Shown here piece after piece: positions 1 through 8,718 of a stretch of 64,000 nucleotides of DNA. Source of the stretch: Hallerella succinigenes (GTDB lineage Bacteria; Fibrobacterota; Fibrobacteria; Fibrobacterales; Fibrobacteraceae); the NCBI RefSeq assembly GCF_002797675.1, contig NZ_PGEX01000001.1:1302001-1366000 (forward strand), read 5' to 3'. Numbering within the stretch: position 1 is the first letter of the stretch; every line of letters starts with the position of its first letter. The notes beneath the pieces are model-generated. The model searched no databases, was not told where the DNA came from, and saw only the letters and a program-made list of their open reading frames with translations. The position numbers and the translations under genes are program-made.

Positions 1-419
1 CCCTTGTAAAGCTTAGCGATCAAATGGGCGATGACTTCCGTATCCGTTTCGGACTTGAATTCGACGCCTTCGGATTTGAGCTTGTTCTTGATCTGGACGT
101 AGTTTTCGATGATGCCGTTGTGTACCACCATGAACTTGCCGTCAAAGCTGACCTGCGGGTGAGCGTTCGCTTCGGAAGGGACGCCGTGCGTTGCCCAACG
201 GGTGTGCGCAATGCCGATGTTTGCGAAGAGAGGATGTTCTTTTAGTTTCTTTTCAAGTTCGACGATTTTACCCGTCGCCTTTTCGAGTTCAAGCGTTTTG
301 TTCGGATGCGCGACGGCGACTCCCGAGGAGTCGTATCCACGGTATTCCAAACGCTTCAGTCCGCTGACGAGAACGCCGATCGCGTCCCGGCTTCCGATGT
401 AGCCAACGATTCCGCACAT
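1..419 (-). CDS. glmS: Glutamine-fructose-6-phosphate aminotransferase, N-terminal part (runs off window)
   Basis: The gene makes glucosamine-6-phosphate from fructose-6-phosphate and glutamine, the first step towards UDP-GlcNAc for peptidoglycan and LPS. Translated from the ATG at 419 it opens MCGIVGYIG, with the catalytic Cys2 of class II glutamine amidotransferases exposed once Met is removed. It continues with the family blocks RLEYRGYDSSG, HTRWATHG and HNGIIENY. About 139 codons are visible, so only the glutaminase domain is here; the two isomerase (SIS) domains lie beyond base 1. It follows glmM on the same strand after an 11-base gap, so the two sequential amino-sugar enzymes are very probably co-transcribed. 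Confidence 0.95.
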   Translation of the reverse strand, partial: MCGIVGYIGSRDAIGVLVSGLKRLEYRGYDSSGVAVAHPNKTLELEKATGKIVELEKKLKEHPLFANIGIAHTRWATHGVPSEANAHPQVSFDGKFMVVHNGIIENYVQIKNKLKSEGVEFKSETDTEVIAHLIAKLYK

Positions 420-430
420 ATTCCAAACCC

Positions 431-1774
431 CTACTTGATCTTCGCTTCAACTCGAGCACAAAGTTCTTCGGCTTCGGCTTCCGTCGGAGCTTCCGAAATC
501 ACACGAATTACCGGTTCCGTATTGGAAGCTCGGACATGGACAAAGCTCTTGTCCTTTCCAAGCCAGAGACCGTCACGCGTATCTGCCGTCCAGTCCGAAA
601 AATCCTTCGCCACGGCGCTGAAGATTTCCTTCACCGGCTTATCGCCGAGCGGGAACTTCTTCTTCGGCATCGCATAGCTCGGATGTTCCGCTTTGAACTT
701 TTCCGGGCCACCGTTATTTTCAGCCATCCATGCGAGGACGAGAGCTGCAGAAACGAGAGAGTCGCGACCGTAGTGGAGCGCCGGCAAAATCACGCCGCCG
801 TTGCCTTCACCGCCAACGACACAGCCTTCCTTCATCATCTGGAGGCTCACATTTACTTCACCGACCTTGGCACGGGAGAATCCGACACCGAACTTTTCAG
901 CGACGTCCGCCGTCATGCGGGACGTAGAAAGATTCACGCAGACCGGGCCTTTCTTCTTTGAAAGAACACTTTCCGTTGCAATGGCAAGCGTATATTCTTC
1001 ACCGATTGCCACACCGTTACCGTCGACGAGAGCACAGCGATCCGCATCTGGGTCCACTGCAAAACCGACTGCGCAATGATGATCGCACACAGCTTTGCCC
1101 AAATCCACAAGATTCGAGGGAATAGGCTCCGGTCCTCGCGGGAACATACCATCCGGAGTGCAGTTCACACGCACGACTTCGCAGCCGAGCTTTTCAAGCA
1201 AGCGCGGAACAATGTAAGAGCCAGCACCGTTCACGGCGTCGACAGCTACCTTGAAACGCTTTGCACGGATCGCTTCGACATCTATAAACGGAATGGCGAG
1301 CGTATCGTCAATATGGAAAGCATCTGCATCCTTCAAAATTTCGACGGTACCCATCTGACGGTAATCCGGGTAAATAAACTTTCCCGAGTCCGCAATGGCA
1401 AAGAGTTCCTTGACTTCATCCGGTCCAAGGAAAATGCCCTTCTGATCGAGGAACTTGAGAGCATTCCATTCGAGCGGATTGTGGCTCGCCGTGATGATGA
1501 TACCTGCGTCTGCATGAAGACGGGTGACGTAGAGTTCCACGCTCGGAGTGGTCGCGAGGCCGACGTCGATCACGTCGGCACCGGCGAGGCGGCAGAGGCC
1601 CGAAACATACGAGACGATCGCATCGCCGGTCGGGCGGCTATCGCGACCGATCACGACTTTACGTGCACCGGTCACTTCCAAAAATGCTTTCACATGATTT
1701 GTCAAAACAGTCGGAGTCAGCGTATCACCAACGATACCGCGGATTCCTGAAACAGAGCGCATTAAAACGGACAT
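431..1774 (-). CDS. glmM: Phosphoglucosamine mutase / phosphohexomutase
   Basis: A 447-aa alpha-D-phosphohexomutase. Visible motifs are the N-terminal SGIRGIVGD block, the phosphoserine loop TASHNPLEWN with the active-site Ser near residue 97, the metal-binding DPDADR loop near residue 242, the sugar-binding GEGNGG block and the C-terminal phosphate loop RASNTEPVIRV. The N-terminus resembles the Bacteroidetes/archaeal-type enzymes more than E. coli GlmM. Lying directly upstream of glmS, it most likely converts GlcN-6-P to GlcN-1-P. Family members can be phosphomannomutases, so substrate assignment comes from context. The ATG at 1774 is preceded by a GGAAGG ribosome site. Confidence 0.88.
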   Translation of the reverse strand: MSVLMRSVSGIRGIVGDTLTPTVLTNHVKAFLEVTGARKVVIGRDSRPTGDAIVSYVSGLCRLAGADVIDVGLATTPSVELYVTRLHADAGIIITASHNPLEWNALKFLDQKGIFLGPDEVKELFAIADSGKFIYPDYRQMGTVEILKDADAFHIDDTLAIPFIDVEAIRAKRFKVAVDAVNGAGSYIVPRLLEKLGCEVVRVNCTPDGMFPRGPEPIPSNLVDLGKAVCDHHCAVGFAVDPDADRCALVDGNGVAIGEEYTLAIATESVLSKKKGPVCVNLSTSRMTADVAEKFGVGFSRAKVGEVNVSLQMMKEGCVVGGEGNGGVILPALHYGRDSLVSAALVLAWMAENNGGPEKFKAEHPSYAMPKKKFPLGDKPVKEIFSAVAKDFSDWTADTRDGLWLGKDKSFVHVRASNTEPVIRVISEAPTEAEAEELCARVEAKIK

Positions 1775-1846
1775 AGTATTCCTTCCAAATAACTTCCTCG
1801 TAAAGTTACAAAATTCCTATCCAACGTAAGTTTCTATTTTTGGCGC

Positions 1847-3610
1847 ATGGCTTTACTTTCCGTAAAAAATCTGACTCTCCGTTTTAGCGACCCGGCGCTT
1901 CTCGATTCCGTGTCGTTCGACATCAACGAAGGCGAACGCGTTTGTCTCATGGGCCGTAACGGAGAAGGAAAAAGCTCCCTTCTCAAAATCATCTCGGGCG
2001 AAATGGAAGCGAATTCGGGCGAAATCATCCGCAAGAACGGCTTGCGAGTCGCCCGATTGATTCAGGAAATCCCCGCCCACATCGAAGGCACTGTCCGCAA
2101 TATTGTGATCGGGAATACTGCGGAAAGGCACACCACCGGCGAAGACATTCTCGGAAAAACGGGCATTGATCCGGAAGCCCTTTACGACTCCCTTTCGGGC
2201 GGTCAAAAACGCCGCGTTCTTTTTGCAAAGGCAATCGCCCAAGAACCGGACCTGCTCTTGCTCGATGAACCGACCAACCACTTGGACATTCCAAGTATCC
2301 AATGGCTCGAAGGCGTGCTTGCACGCACCCAGCGCACCGTGCTTTTCATTAGTCACGACCGTGCCTTTGTCCGTAGACTCGCCACCCGCATTTTGGAACT
2401 CGACCGAGGCCGTGTCCGCTCCTGGGATTTTCCCTACGATGAATTTATCCGTCACCGGGACGCCGCTCTCGAAGAAGAAGAAAAAGCGAACCAATTATTC
2501 GACAAACGTCTCGCCGAAGAAGAAGTCTGGATTCGCAAAGGCATTCAGGCCCGCAGAACGCGCAACGAAGGCCGCGTCCGCGCCCTTATCCGCATGCGAA
2601 AGGAACGCGCCGACCGCAGAAACCGAATCGGCAATGTAAAAATGCAGATCACCGAAGCGGAACGCTCCGGAAGGCTCGTTGTGCGCGCCGAAAATATTTC
2701 GTACTCCTACGAAGGCAAGCCTTTGATTCAAAACTTCTCCACCGAAATTTCCCGTGGAGACCGCGTCGGTATCGTCGGTTCAAACGGTTGCGGCAAAACG
2801 ACCCTGCTCAAAATTCTTCTCGGAGAACTCGAACCGGCAACCGGTTCCGTTCGCCTCGGCACGAATCTGCAAATCGCCTACTTTGACCAAATGCGCACCC
2901 GCCTGCGCGAAGACAAATCCCTTATCGAAAATATTGGCGATGGCCAAGAATACGTTGTTTTGAACGGTCAAAAACGCCACGTCTTGAGCTACTTGCAAGA
3001 CTTCCTTTTTACAGCCCAACGTGCCCGCGGCCCGATCAGCGCCCTCTCCGGCGGAGAAAGAAACCGTCTGCTTCTCGCGTGCCTCTTTTCGCATCCGTCT
3101 AACGTTCTCGTTCTCGATGAACCGACAAATGATCTCGACATGGAAACCCTTGACCTCCTAGCGAACCTTCTCGCCGAATACAACGGCACGGTCATCACCG
3201 TAAGCCATGACCGAGATTTTCTCGATAACGTCGCCACGGAAATCATCGGCTTTGAAGGCGTCGGCAACATCCACGAAAATGTCGGCGGATACACCGATTA
3301 CGCCGACGCGAAAAAGCTCCGCGAAAAAGAAGCGGAAGCGATCATCACCGCAGCCAAACAAGAAAAAACCGCCCCCCGCGCCAAAGAAAAGAAAAAGCGC
3401 AGCTACAAGGAAGAGCGCGAATACCAGGCGCTACCCGAAACCATCGAAAATCTCGAAAACGAAATCACGGAACTGCAAACTCTCCTCGGAACCGAAGAGG
3501 TTTACACGAACGCGACAAAGCTCATCGAAGTTCAGGGTAAGCTCGCCGAAAAAGAAAAGCTCCTCGAAAACGCATACGAACGCTTTGAAATTCTCGATAA
3601 CATCGGCTAA
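1847..3610 (+). CDS. uup: ABC-F family ATPase, Uup type
   Basis: A 587-aa soluble protein with two ABC ATPase domains and no membrane segments. Walker A motifs are GRNGEGKSS (about residues 36-44) and GSNGCGKTT (about 310). LSGGQ-like signatures are LSGGQKRR and LSGGERNR, each followed by a DEPTN Walker B. The Lys/Arg-rich linker between the domains and the charged C-terminal coiled coil (about 510-587) are the hallmarks of Uup within ABC-F. Family members act on ribosomes or on branched DNA intermediates rather than in transport. It diverges from glmM across a 72-base gap, which must hold both promoters. Confidence 0.9.
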   Translation: MALLSVKNLTLRFSDPALLDSVSFDINEGERVCLMGRNGEGKSSLLKIISGEMEANSGEIIRKNGLRVARLIQEIPAHIEGTVRNIVIGNTAERHTTGEDILGKTGIDPEALYDSLSGGQKRRVLFAKAIAQEPDLLLLDEPTNHLDIPSIQWLEGVLARTQRTVLFISHDRAFVRRLATRILELDRGRVRSWDFPYDEFIRHRDAALEEEEKANQLFDKRLAEEEVWIRKGIQARRTRNEGRVRALIRMRKERADRRNRIGNVKMQITEAERSGRLVVRAENISYSYEGKPLIQNFSTEISRGDRVGIVGSNGCGKTTLLKILLGELEPATGSVRLGTNLQIAYFDQMRTRLREDKSLIENIGDGQEYVVLNGQKRHVLSYLQDFLFTAQRARGPISALSGGERNRLLLACLFSHPSNVLVLDEPTNDLDMETLDLLANLLAEYNGTVITVSHDRDFLDNVATEIIGFEGVGNIHENVGGYTDYADAKKLREKEAEAIITAAKQEKTAPRAKEKKKRSYKEEREYQALPETIENLENEITELQTLLGTEEVYTNATKLIEVQGKLAEKEKLLENAYERFEILDNIG

Positions 3611-3648
3611 AAGGAAAGTTTTTTTATTTTAAGCCCTGAGGTAGAAAC

Positions 3649-4632
3649 ATGAAAATTGCAGTCATCGGCGGTGCCGGCTATATTGGATCTCATACTGTAC
3701 GTGAACTTTTGGATGCAGGTCATAAAGTCCACGTTTTCGACAATCTTTCTTCCGGACTTGAACAGAACCTTTTCCCAGAAGCTGGATTTACAAAGGGTGA
3801 CATCTTAAGCCCGGCAGAACTCGACGCCTTCTTCAGCAGCTTTCAGCCAGAAGGCCTAGTGCACCTCGCCGCTTTCAAGGCAGCAGGCGAATCCATGACG
3901 AATCCGGAAAAGTACAGCGTGAACAACATCTCCGGTTCCGTGAACATTCTGAACGCCGCGTCCGCGCATCATGTGAAGTACATCGTTTTCTCGAGCTCCG
4001 CTGCCACCTACGGTTCTCCAAAGTACATGCCGGTCGACGAAAAACACCCGACCGATCCGGAAAACTATTACGGCTTTACGAAGCTCGCCATCGAAAAGTT
4101 CCTCAAGTGGTACGACGATTTGCGCGGCATCAAATTCGCCGCCCTCCGCTACTTTAACGCCGCAGGCTATGATGTCAAAGGTCGCATCAACGGTCTCGAA
4201 AAGAATCCGGCGAACCTCATCCCGGTCGTCATGGAAGCTTTGACCGGTAAGCGCAGTGAAGTACTCGTATTCGGTAACGACTACGACACCGCAGACGGAA
4301 CAGGCGTCCGTGATTACATCCACGTGAACGATCTAGCCCGCGGCCACAAGATGGCATTCGACTACTTGCAAAAGAACAACCAGAGCCTCGTCGTGAATCT
4401 CGGTACGCAGACTGGCGCAAGCGTTCTCGACATCATCCATGGCGCCGAAAAGGCTTCTGGCAAAAAGGTTCCTTACCGCATCGTGGAACGCCGCCCAGGC
4501 GACCCGGCAAGCCTGATTGCAAACCCGGCAAAGGCAAAGGAAATCCTCGGTTGGGAAGCCAAATATTCCGATCTCGACACGATCCTTTCCACAACCTGGA
4601 AAGCTTACCTCGCCAATGGACTCGGCAAGTAA
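3649..4632 (+). CDS. galE: UDP-glucose 4-epimerase
   Basis: A 327-aa extended short-chain dehydrogenase. The NAD-binding GGAGYIGSH motif is at residues 7-15, a FSSSAATYG block supplies the catalytic Ser near 116, and a YGFTK sequence gives the Tyr-x-x-x-Lys pair near residue 140. The length matches GalE. It interconverts UDP-glucose and UDP-galactose for surface glycans. It starts 38 bases after uup, with a GAGG ribosome site at 3640, and may share that transcript. A strong hairpin follows the stop codon. A related 4-epimerase specificity such as UDP-GlcNAc cannot be excluded from sequence alone. Confidence 0.92.
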   Translation: MKIAVIGGAGYIGSHTVRELLDAGHKVHVFDNLSSGLEQNLFPEAGFTKGDILSPAELDAFFSSFQPEGLVHLAAFKAAGESMTNPEKYSVNNISGSVNILNAASAHHVKYIVFSSSAATYGSPKYMPVDEKHPTDPENYYGFTKLAIEKFLKWYDDLRGIKFAALRYFNAAGYDVKGRINGLEKNPANLIPVVMEALTGKRSEVLVFGNDYDTADGTGVRDYIHVNDLARGHKMAFDYLQKNNQSLVVNLGTQTGASVLDIIHGAEKASGKKVPYRIVERRPGDPASLIANPAKAKEILGWEAKYSDLDTILSTTWKAYLANGLGK

Positions 4633-4655
4633 ATCCATTTTGAAATTCAAACAGA

Positions 4656-4684
4656 AAAGGCTCCCGAAACGGGAGCCTTTCTTG
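4656..4684. terminator. Bidirectional intrinsic terminator between galE and purM
   Basis: An 11-bp perfect stem (AAAGGCTCCCG pairing with CGGGAGCCTTT) closes on a three-base loop. It has T-rich sequence on the plus side and A-rich sequence on the other, so it can end both convergent transcripts. Confidence 0.85.
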
Positions 4685-4705
4685 TAAGCTTTCGAAATCT
4701 CGAAA

Positions 4706-5731
4706 TTAGTCGCGGAAGAGAACCTTCTTGGAACCTTCGACAACTTCACCGACATGGTAGAACGGTTCGTTCTTCGCCTTGAGGTGAGCTTCTACATCAG
4801 CCATGTTAGCGTCGTCCACGAAGAGGAGCATACCGATGCCCATGTTGAACGTGCTGTACATTTCGTCCTTTTCGACAGAGCCCGCTTCCTGGATGAGCTG
4901 GAAAATCTTCGGAACCTTCCAAGAGGTTCGATCGATCACGACGTCCACGTTGTCCGGGAGGATACGCGGAATGTTGCCCTGGAAGCCCGAACCCGTCACG
5001 TGTACGAGGCCGTCGAGCTTCTTCGCATTCGTGAGATCGATGAGACTCTTGTAATAGCTGCGGTGCGGAACCGTGAGAGCTTCGCCGATCGTCTTGTCGA
5101 GGCCTTCCACGCGGGAATCCACCTTGTAGCCGGCGACATCGAAGAGAGCCTTACGGGCGAGGGAGTAACCGTTCGTGTGAAGACCGGTAGACGGAAGACC
5201 GAGAATCTTTGTACCCGGATGAATGCGAGAGCCATCGATGATGTTTTCGCGTTCGACAACACCGACGATCGTGCCAGAAATATCGTAATCGCCGACCGTG
5301 TACATGCCCGGCATTTCAGCGGTTTCACCACCAATCAAGACCATGTCGTTTTCACGGCAAGCCTTGGACATGCCTTCCACGATGCCCGTCATCACCTGCG
5401 GGTCAAGAGCGCCCATGGCAACGTAGTCGAGGAAGAAGAGCGGACGTGCACCCTGAACGAGAATATCGTTGCAGCAGTGGTTCACAATGTCCTGGCCCGG
5501 GAGCGTCGGGGTGTTCATTTCGATGTCGACCTTGAGCTTCGTACCGACACCATCCACAGAGCTCACAAGGACCGGATCCTTGAGACCAAGATGCTTCAGA
5601 GTGAAGAGGCCACCGAAGTTGCCAACGTCACCCAGCACGCACTGGTTGAACGTGGAACGGACGGACTTCTTCACGCCGACCATTGCCTCGTCTGCACGAG
5701 AAAGGGAAACACCTGCGTCTGCATAATTCAT
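4706..5731 (-). CDS. purM: Phosphoribosylformylglycinamidine cyclo-ligase (AIR synthetase)
   Basis: A 341-aa PurM/SelD-fold ATP-dependent enzyme of purine synthesis that closes FGAM to AIR. It opens MNYADAGVSL, the near-invariant PurM start. It contains the VDGVGTK glycine-rich segment, the FFLDYVA block, the GGETAEMPGMY motif and the GIVGVVE-like central strand, with GLHTNGYSLAR after it. Length and motif order are normal. The neighbouring upstream gene is a cNMP-binding protein with no purine role, so purM seems to be a stand-alone housekeeping gene here. Confidence 0.95.
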   Translation of the reverse strand: MNYADAGVSLSRADEAMVGVKKSVRSTFNQCVLGDVGNFGGLFTLKHLGLKDPVLVSSVDGVGTKLKVDIEMNTPTLPGQDIVNHCCNDILVQGARPLFFLDYVAMGALDPQVMTGIVEGMSKACRENDMVLIGGETAEMPGMYTVGDYDISGTIVGVVERENIIDGSRIHPGTKILGLPSTGLHTNGYSLARKALFDVAGYKVDSRVEGLDKTIGEALTVPHRSYYKSLIDLTNAKKLDGLVHVTGSGFQGNIPRILPDNVDVVIDRTSWKVPKIFQLIQEAGSVEKDEMYSTFNMGIGMLLFVDDANMADVEAHLKAKNEPFYHVGEVVEGSKKVLFRD

Positions 5732-5752
5732 ACGATTTTTCCTTTGGTTGAA

Positions 5753-6553
5753 TTAATTCTTTTGCTGGGACTGCTTCTCGTCGATATTTCTCAAAGCGTC
5801 CAAAATTAAACTGGTCGTATCGGACTGCTGACTGATGTTGATCGTATCCGGCATCAGGTGCGTGTCCAACTTAAAAAGGGTATTATCGCTCCAAGAGAGC
5901 ATGAGTTCCAAAGCGTCCGGACCGGCAAGGCGTCCGCTCTTTGCACAGCAAATACGGCCTTCCTTGAACGCGATAAAGCCTGTTTCACCGTTGCATTCAA
6001 ACAGAACGGTACCCGTCACACGGCTCTTTTCGAGAGTTTGCGCAAAATCGATGAACGGAAGGACCTTGGCACTTGCGAGAAGGGAAAGGCTTTCGAATTC
6101 GTCGAGAGCCTGATTCTTGGCGCGGAGACGGTCTGCGGCAATCTTGTACAGGCAGACCATGATGCTCGGATTCTTTTCAAGGAACTTGATGAACGAATCG
6201 CGGGAAAGGTGCAACACGGTGCAGTCTTCCAAAGCGACGACGGTATTGCTCGTCTTCTCGTTGCAAAGAATCGACATTTCACCGAAGCATGCGCCCGCTT
6301 CGAGCCAGCCCAACGAATTACAACGTCCATTTGCCATCATTTGACCGCAAATTTGCGCACGGCCGCTCTGCAACACGCAGAACGATTCGCCTTCGCGATC
6401 GCCCGTAATAATCACATCACCCGCTTCATATTCACGAATCTGGGAATTCAGCAAAAAGAAGTCAGCGGATTCACGCGGAATCTGTTGCAGAAAGGGAACT
6501 TCTCTTTCATAAGAAGCTGAAATCCAATCACCGATACTAGAATGAGCTGTCAT
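5753..6553 (-). CDS. Cyclic-nucleotide-binding domain protein with C-terminal DUF4388 domain
   Basis: A 266-aa soluble protein. Residues of about 30-150 form a Crp-like cyclic nucleotide-binding fold, with GDVIITGDREGESFCVL-type turns and a GACFGEMSILCNEKTS phosphate-binding cassette. About 165-266 resembles DUF4388/PatA-N (a TGTVLFECNGETGFIAFKEG core followed by a helical tail), a module common in deltaproteobacterial and Fibrobacter signalling proteins. No DNA-binding helix-turn-helix follows the sensor, so it is not a classical Crp transcription factor; it more likely passes the signal through protein contacts. It begins 5 bases downstream of the binding-protein gene on the same strand, suggesting an operon. 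Confidence 0.75.
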   Translation of the reverse strand: MTAHSSIGDWISASYEREVPFLQQIPRESADFFLLNSQIREYEAGDVIITGDREGESFCVLQSGRAQICGQMMANGRCNSLGWLEAGACFGEMSILCNEKTSNTVVALEDCTVLHLSRDSFIKFLEKNPSIMVCLYKIAADRLRAKNQALDEFESLSLLASAKVLPFIDFAQTLEKSRVTGTVLFECNGETGFIAFKEGRICCAKSGRLAGPDALELMLSWSDNTLFKLDTHLMPDTINISQQSDTTSLILDALRNIDEKQSQQKN

Positions 6554-6558
6554 AGCAT

Positions 6559-7743
6559 CTAAATATTAGAAAGTTTACGATACCATTTGGACGGGATACT
6601 TTTAAAATATGCCGGATGAAGCATTTTCGCCACGTCTAACAATAGAGAATCCGGTTTTACGACGGCACTTTCGTAAAAATCAATCCCGCCTTCCGGTCCT
6701 TTTCGCAAATCGTACTCGTAAATTTCCCTCGATTTCCATACCGGCAAACGTTCCACACGAGAATCCCGCGCATAAATCTCTTGCATGTTCTTTGCCGCTC
6801 CCGGATTCAACCACATCTCCGCTTTCTGCGCATCAGCAAAAGCCTTTTCAAACGGAAGCGAAAAAGATGCGACCGAGGAATCCTCGTGCCACAGATATTC
6901 GCCACCCGCATCGTGGATCAAGTTCGCCATAAAGCTTTTACCCGGAGAAGCGTACCAAGTTCCCGAGGAAGGCGTTCCCGTCATCACCACCGGACGTTTT
7001 TCATTTTGCAAAAGCGAATCCAGCTTTGCCCGCAAGTCTTCGTAACGCTTGACCTTGTCGTTAAAGAGAGACTCCGCAAGCGTCTCCTTCCCCACAATCA
7101 GGCCAAAAAACTTGAGCCATTCCGCCTTGGAAAGCGGACTGTTTTCCGTCCATTCCGAAGTCAGCACCACGGACATTTTCAGCCGAGCGAGCTTCGGGAA
7201 CGCATCGTGAATCGACTCCCCCATCGAAAAGGCAAAGATTACATCGGAACGGGATTCATAAATCGCTTCCGCCGACATCGCCATGCCTTCGCCGGCTTCG
7301 ACAATTTTCAGAGAATCCACGCGGGCATAGAATTCCGGGTTCGCGATGTACTTCTTCACATCGATCACGCCCACGCGATTTTCCACGCCCAGTGCCGTCA
7401 AATATCCGAGATACGTCGAAGAGAGAATAGCAATGCGCTTCGCCGGGATTTCGACCACCGGAAGCTCTGCCAAATTCTGCGGTACGTTCTTCGGAGAAAG
7501 GGAATCCCTGAGCAGCCAACGGAGCGAATCCGCAGTCCCGTTCTTGACCCACAAAATGCGGAATTCTCCGCAACGGTTCACGCCAAAATTTTTAGCGTGG
7601 GAAAGCGTCATTTCCGGAACTTCGGCACAATCCTCCGCAAGTGTAGGAACGACCGCCTCGGGAAGCTTTAACTGGGCAAAGAATAAATAGAGGATTCCTG
7701 CGAGGACTAGGGCGAAAAACAGGCGGAGCAAATTTTTCTTCAT
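6559..7743 (-). CDS. Periplasmic substrate-binding protein, TroA/BtuF-like (iron-siderophore or cobalamin type)
   Basis: A 394-aa exported protein with an N-terminal hydrophobic segment (residues 5-22) and no lipobox Cys directly after it, so it is either cleaved or membrane-anchored. The body matches the PF01497 periplasmic-binding fold: PAKRIAILSSTYLGYLTALG at the start of lobe 1, a SRSDVIFAF strand, an EWLKFFGLIVGKE helix linking the lobes, and RPVVMTGTPSSGTWYASPGKSF in lobe 2. No permease or ATPase gene is adjacent, so it is an orphan receptor. The substrate cannot be told from sequence. Confidence 0.75.
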   Translation of the reverse strand: MKKNLLRLFFALVLAGILYLFFAQLKLPEAVVPTLAEDCAEVPEMTLSHAKNFGVNRCGEFRILWVKNGTADSLRWLLRDSLSPKNVPQNLAELPVVEIPAKRIAILSSTYLGYLTALGVENRVGVIDVKKYIANPEFYARVDSLKIVEAGEGMAMSAEAIYESRSDVIFAFSMGESIHDAFPKLARLKMSVVLTSEWTENSPLSKAEWLKFFGLIVGKETLAESLFNDKVKRYEDLRAKLDSLLQNEKRPVVMTGTPSSGTWYASPGKSFMANLIHDAGGEYLWHEDSSVASFSLPFEKAFADAQKAEMWLNPGAAKNMQEIYARDSRVERLPVWKSREIYEYDLRKGPEGGIDFYESAVVKPDSLLLDVAKMLHPAYFKSIPSKWYRKLSNI

Positions 7744-7814
7744 AGCCCAAACATAAAAAATTGGCGGGAAAAAGCATTAAAAGTCCGAATCAGCCATCTA
7801 AACGCCTCTCTTTC

Positions 7815-7842
7815 TTGGACTTTTCAAGTGGAATTTTATAGA
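7815..7842 (+). promoter_or_regulatory. Candidate sigma70-type promoter for the beta-barrel gene
   Basis: TTGGAC at 7815-7820 and TATAGA at 7837-7842 are separated by 16 bases, upstream of the ATG at 7882. This is judged by eye only. Confidence 0.4.
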
Positions 7843-7881
7843 GCCCTGTCCGTAAAAGGATTTTTAAGCTATTTTAATGTT

Positions 7882-8718
7882 ATGAAAAACAGAACACTTT
7901 CCATTCTTCTTTTCGTCGCAAGTCTTTGCGCTATAACGACTTCCGCATTTGCAGAGCCTGAAGAAGGTTTCTATGAAAAGCATGATATTCGCGGATTCAT
8001 TTCTTTTGGCGCAGACTACCGCGGCATGCGTAGCGCTTACGCAGACTACCTGAACAAGGTGCTTTTCAACAAGAACCAGGGCTACATGGTTCAAGAAGTC
8101 AATGCCGACGGCGACACCATAACAACGATCAAACCGGATGGTTCTATCGGAAGCTACGAACACTTCAACGACTACTACCTCGGTATGCACGTGGAAGTCG
8201 GTGCGCAGTACCACCAGTTCCTCACCTGGTTCGACATCAACTTTATGCCGACTCAGATCTCCGATAAGCCTTCTGCCAAGAGCAGCGCAAGCAAGGACCT
8301 TTACGATGTGAAGTGGTTCGCTTACGGCATCGATTGGATGTTCGGCTGGAAGCTCTTCGGCGAAAATACAGTCATCAACCTGATTCCCTCCTTCGGTATC
8401 GGTTTCAACCTCCTGAACATTCACCTCGCTTCCAATTATGATTTTGAATCGAGCGATGGCACTTATGTCAACGCTCGCAACCGCTACTACAGCGTCTTCT
8501 CCCCGACCTTCAACAGCGAACTCGAATTGCGTCTCGCCTTCGACCCGTTCTCGATTGGCGTCTACGGCGGTTACCGCGTCATCCGTTTCAACGAGTTTGA
8601 CGTGGAAGGCGCAAAGCTCGGCGATCCGGACAACAACGGAGACACCTACTTTATTGGCGCAAAGGTAACCTGGACGTTCCTCTCGGAAAACCAGAAGAAA
8701 CTTCGCGATAAGCTTTAA
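7882..8718 (+). CDS. Outer-membrane beta-barrel protein, unknown role
   Basis: A 278-aa exported protein. The chosen ATG gives a clear signal peptide (MKNRTLSILL core, cleavage near TTSAFA). An upstream in-frame GTG at 7828 would bury that signal, so it was rejected. The mature part is rich in alternating aromatic/polar strands (for example HVEVGAQYHQFLTWFDINF and IGVYGGYRVIRFNEF) and ends in a tyrosine-rich strand region, typical of a small porin-like barrel. I do not recognise a specific family. Its 3' end overlaps the convergent NYN gene by 68 bases, and its terminator lies inside that gene. Confidence 0.7.
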   Translation: MKNRTLSILLFVASLCAITTSAFAEPEEGFYEKHDIRGFISFGADYRGMRSAYADYLNKVLFNKNQGYMVQEVNADGDTITTIKPDGSIGSYEHFNDYYLGMHVEVGAQYHQFLTWFDINFMPTQISDKPSAKSSASKDLYDVKWFAYGIDWMFGWKLFGENTVINLIPSFGIGFNLLNIHLASNYDFESSDGTYVNARNRYYSVFSPTFNSELELRLAFDPFSIGVYGGYRVIRFNEFDVEGAKLGDPDNNGDTYFIGAKVTWTFLSENQKKLRDKL

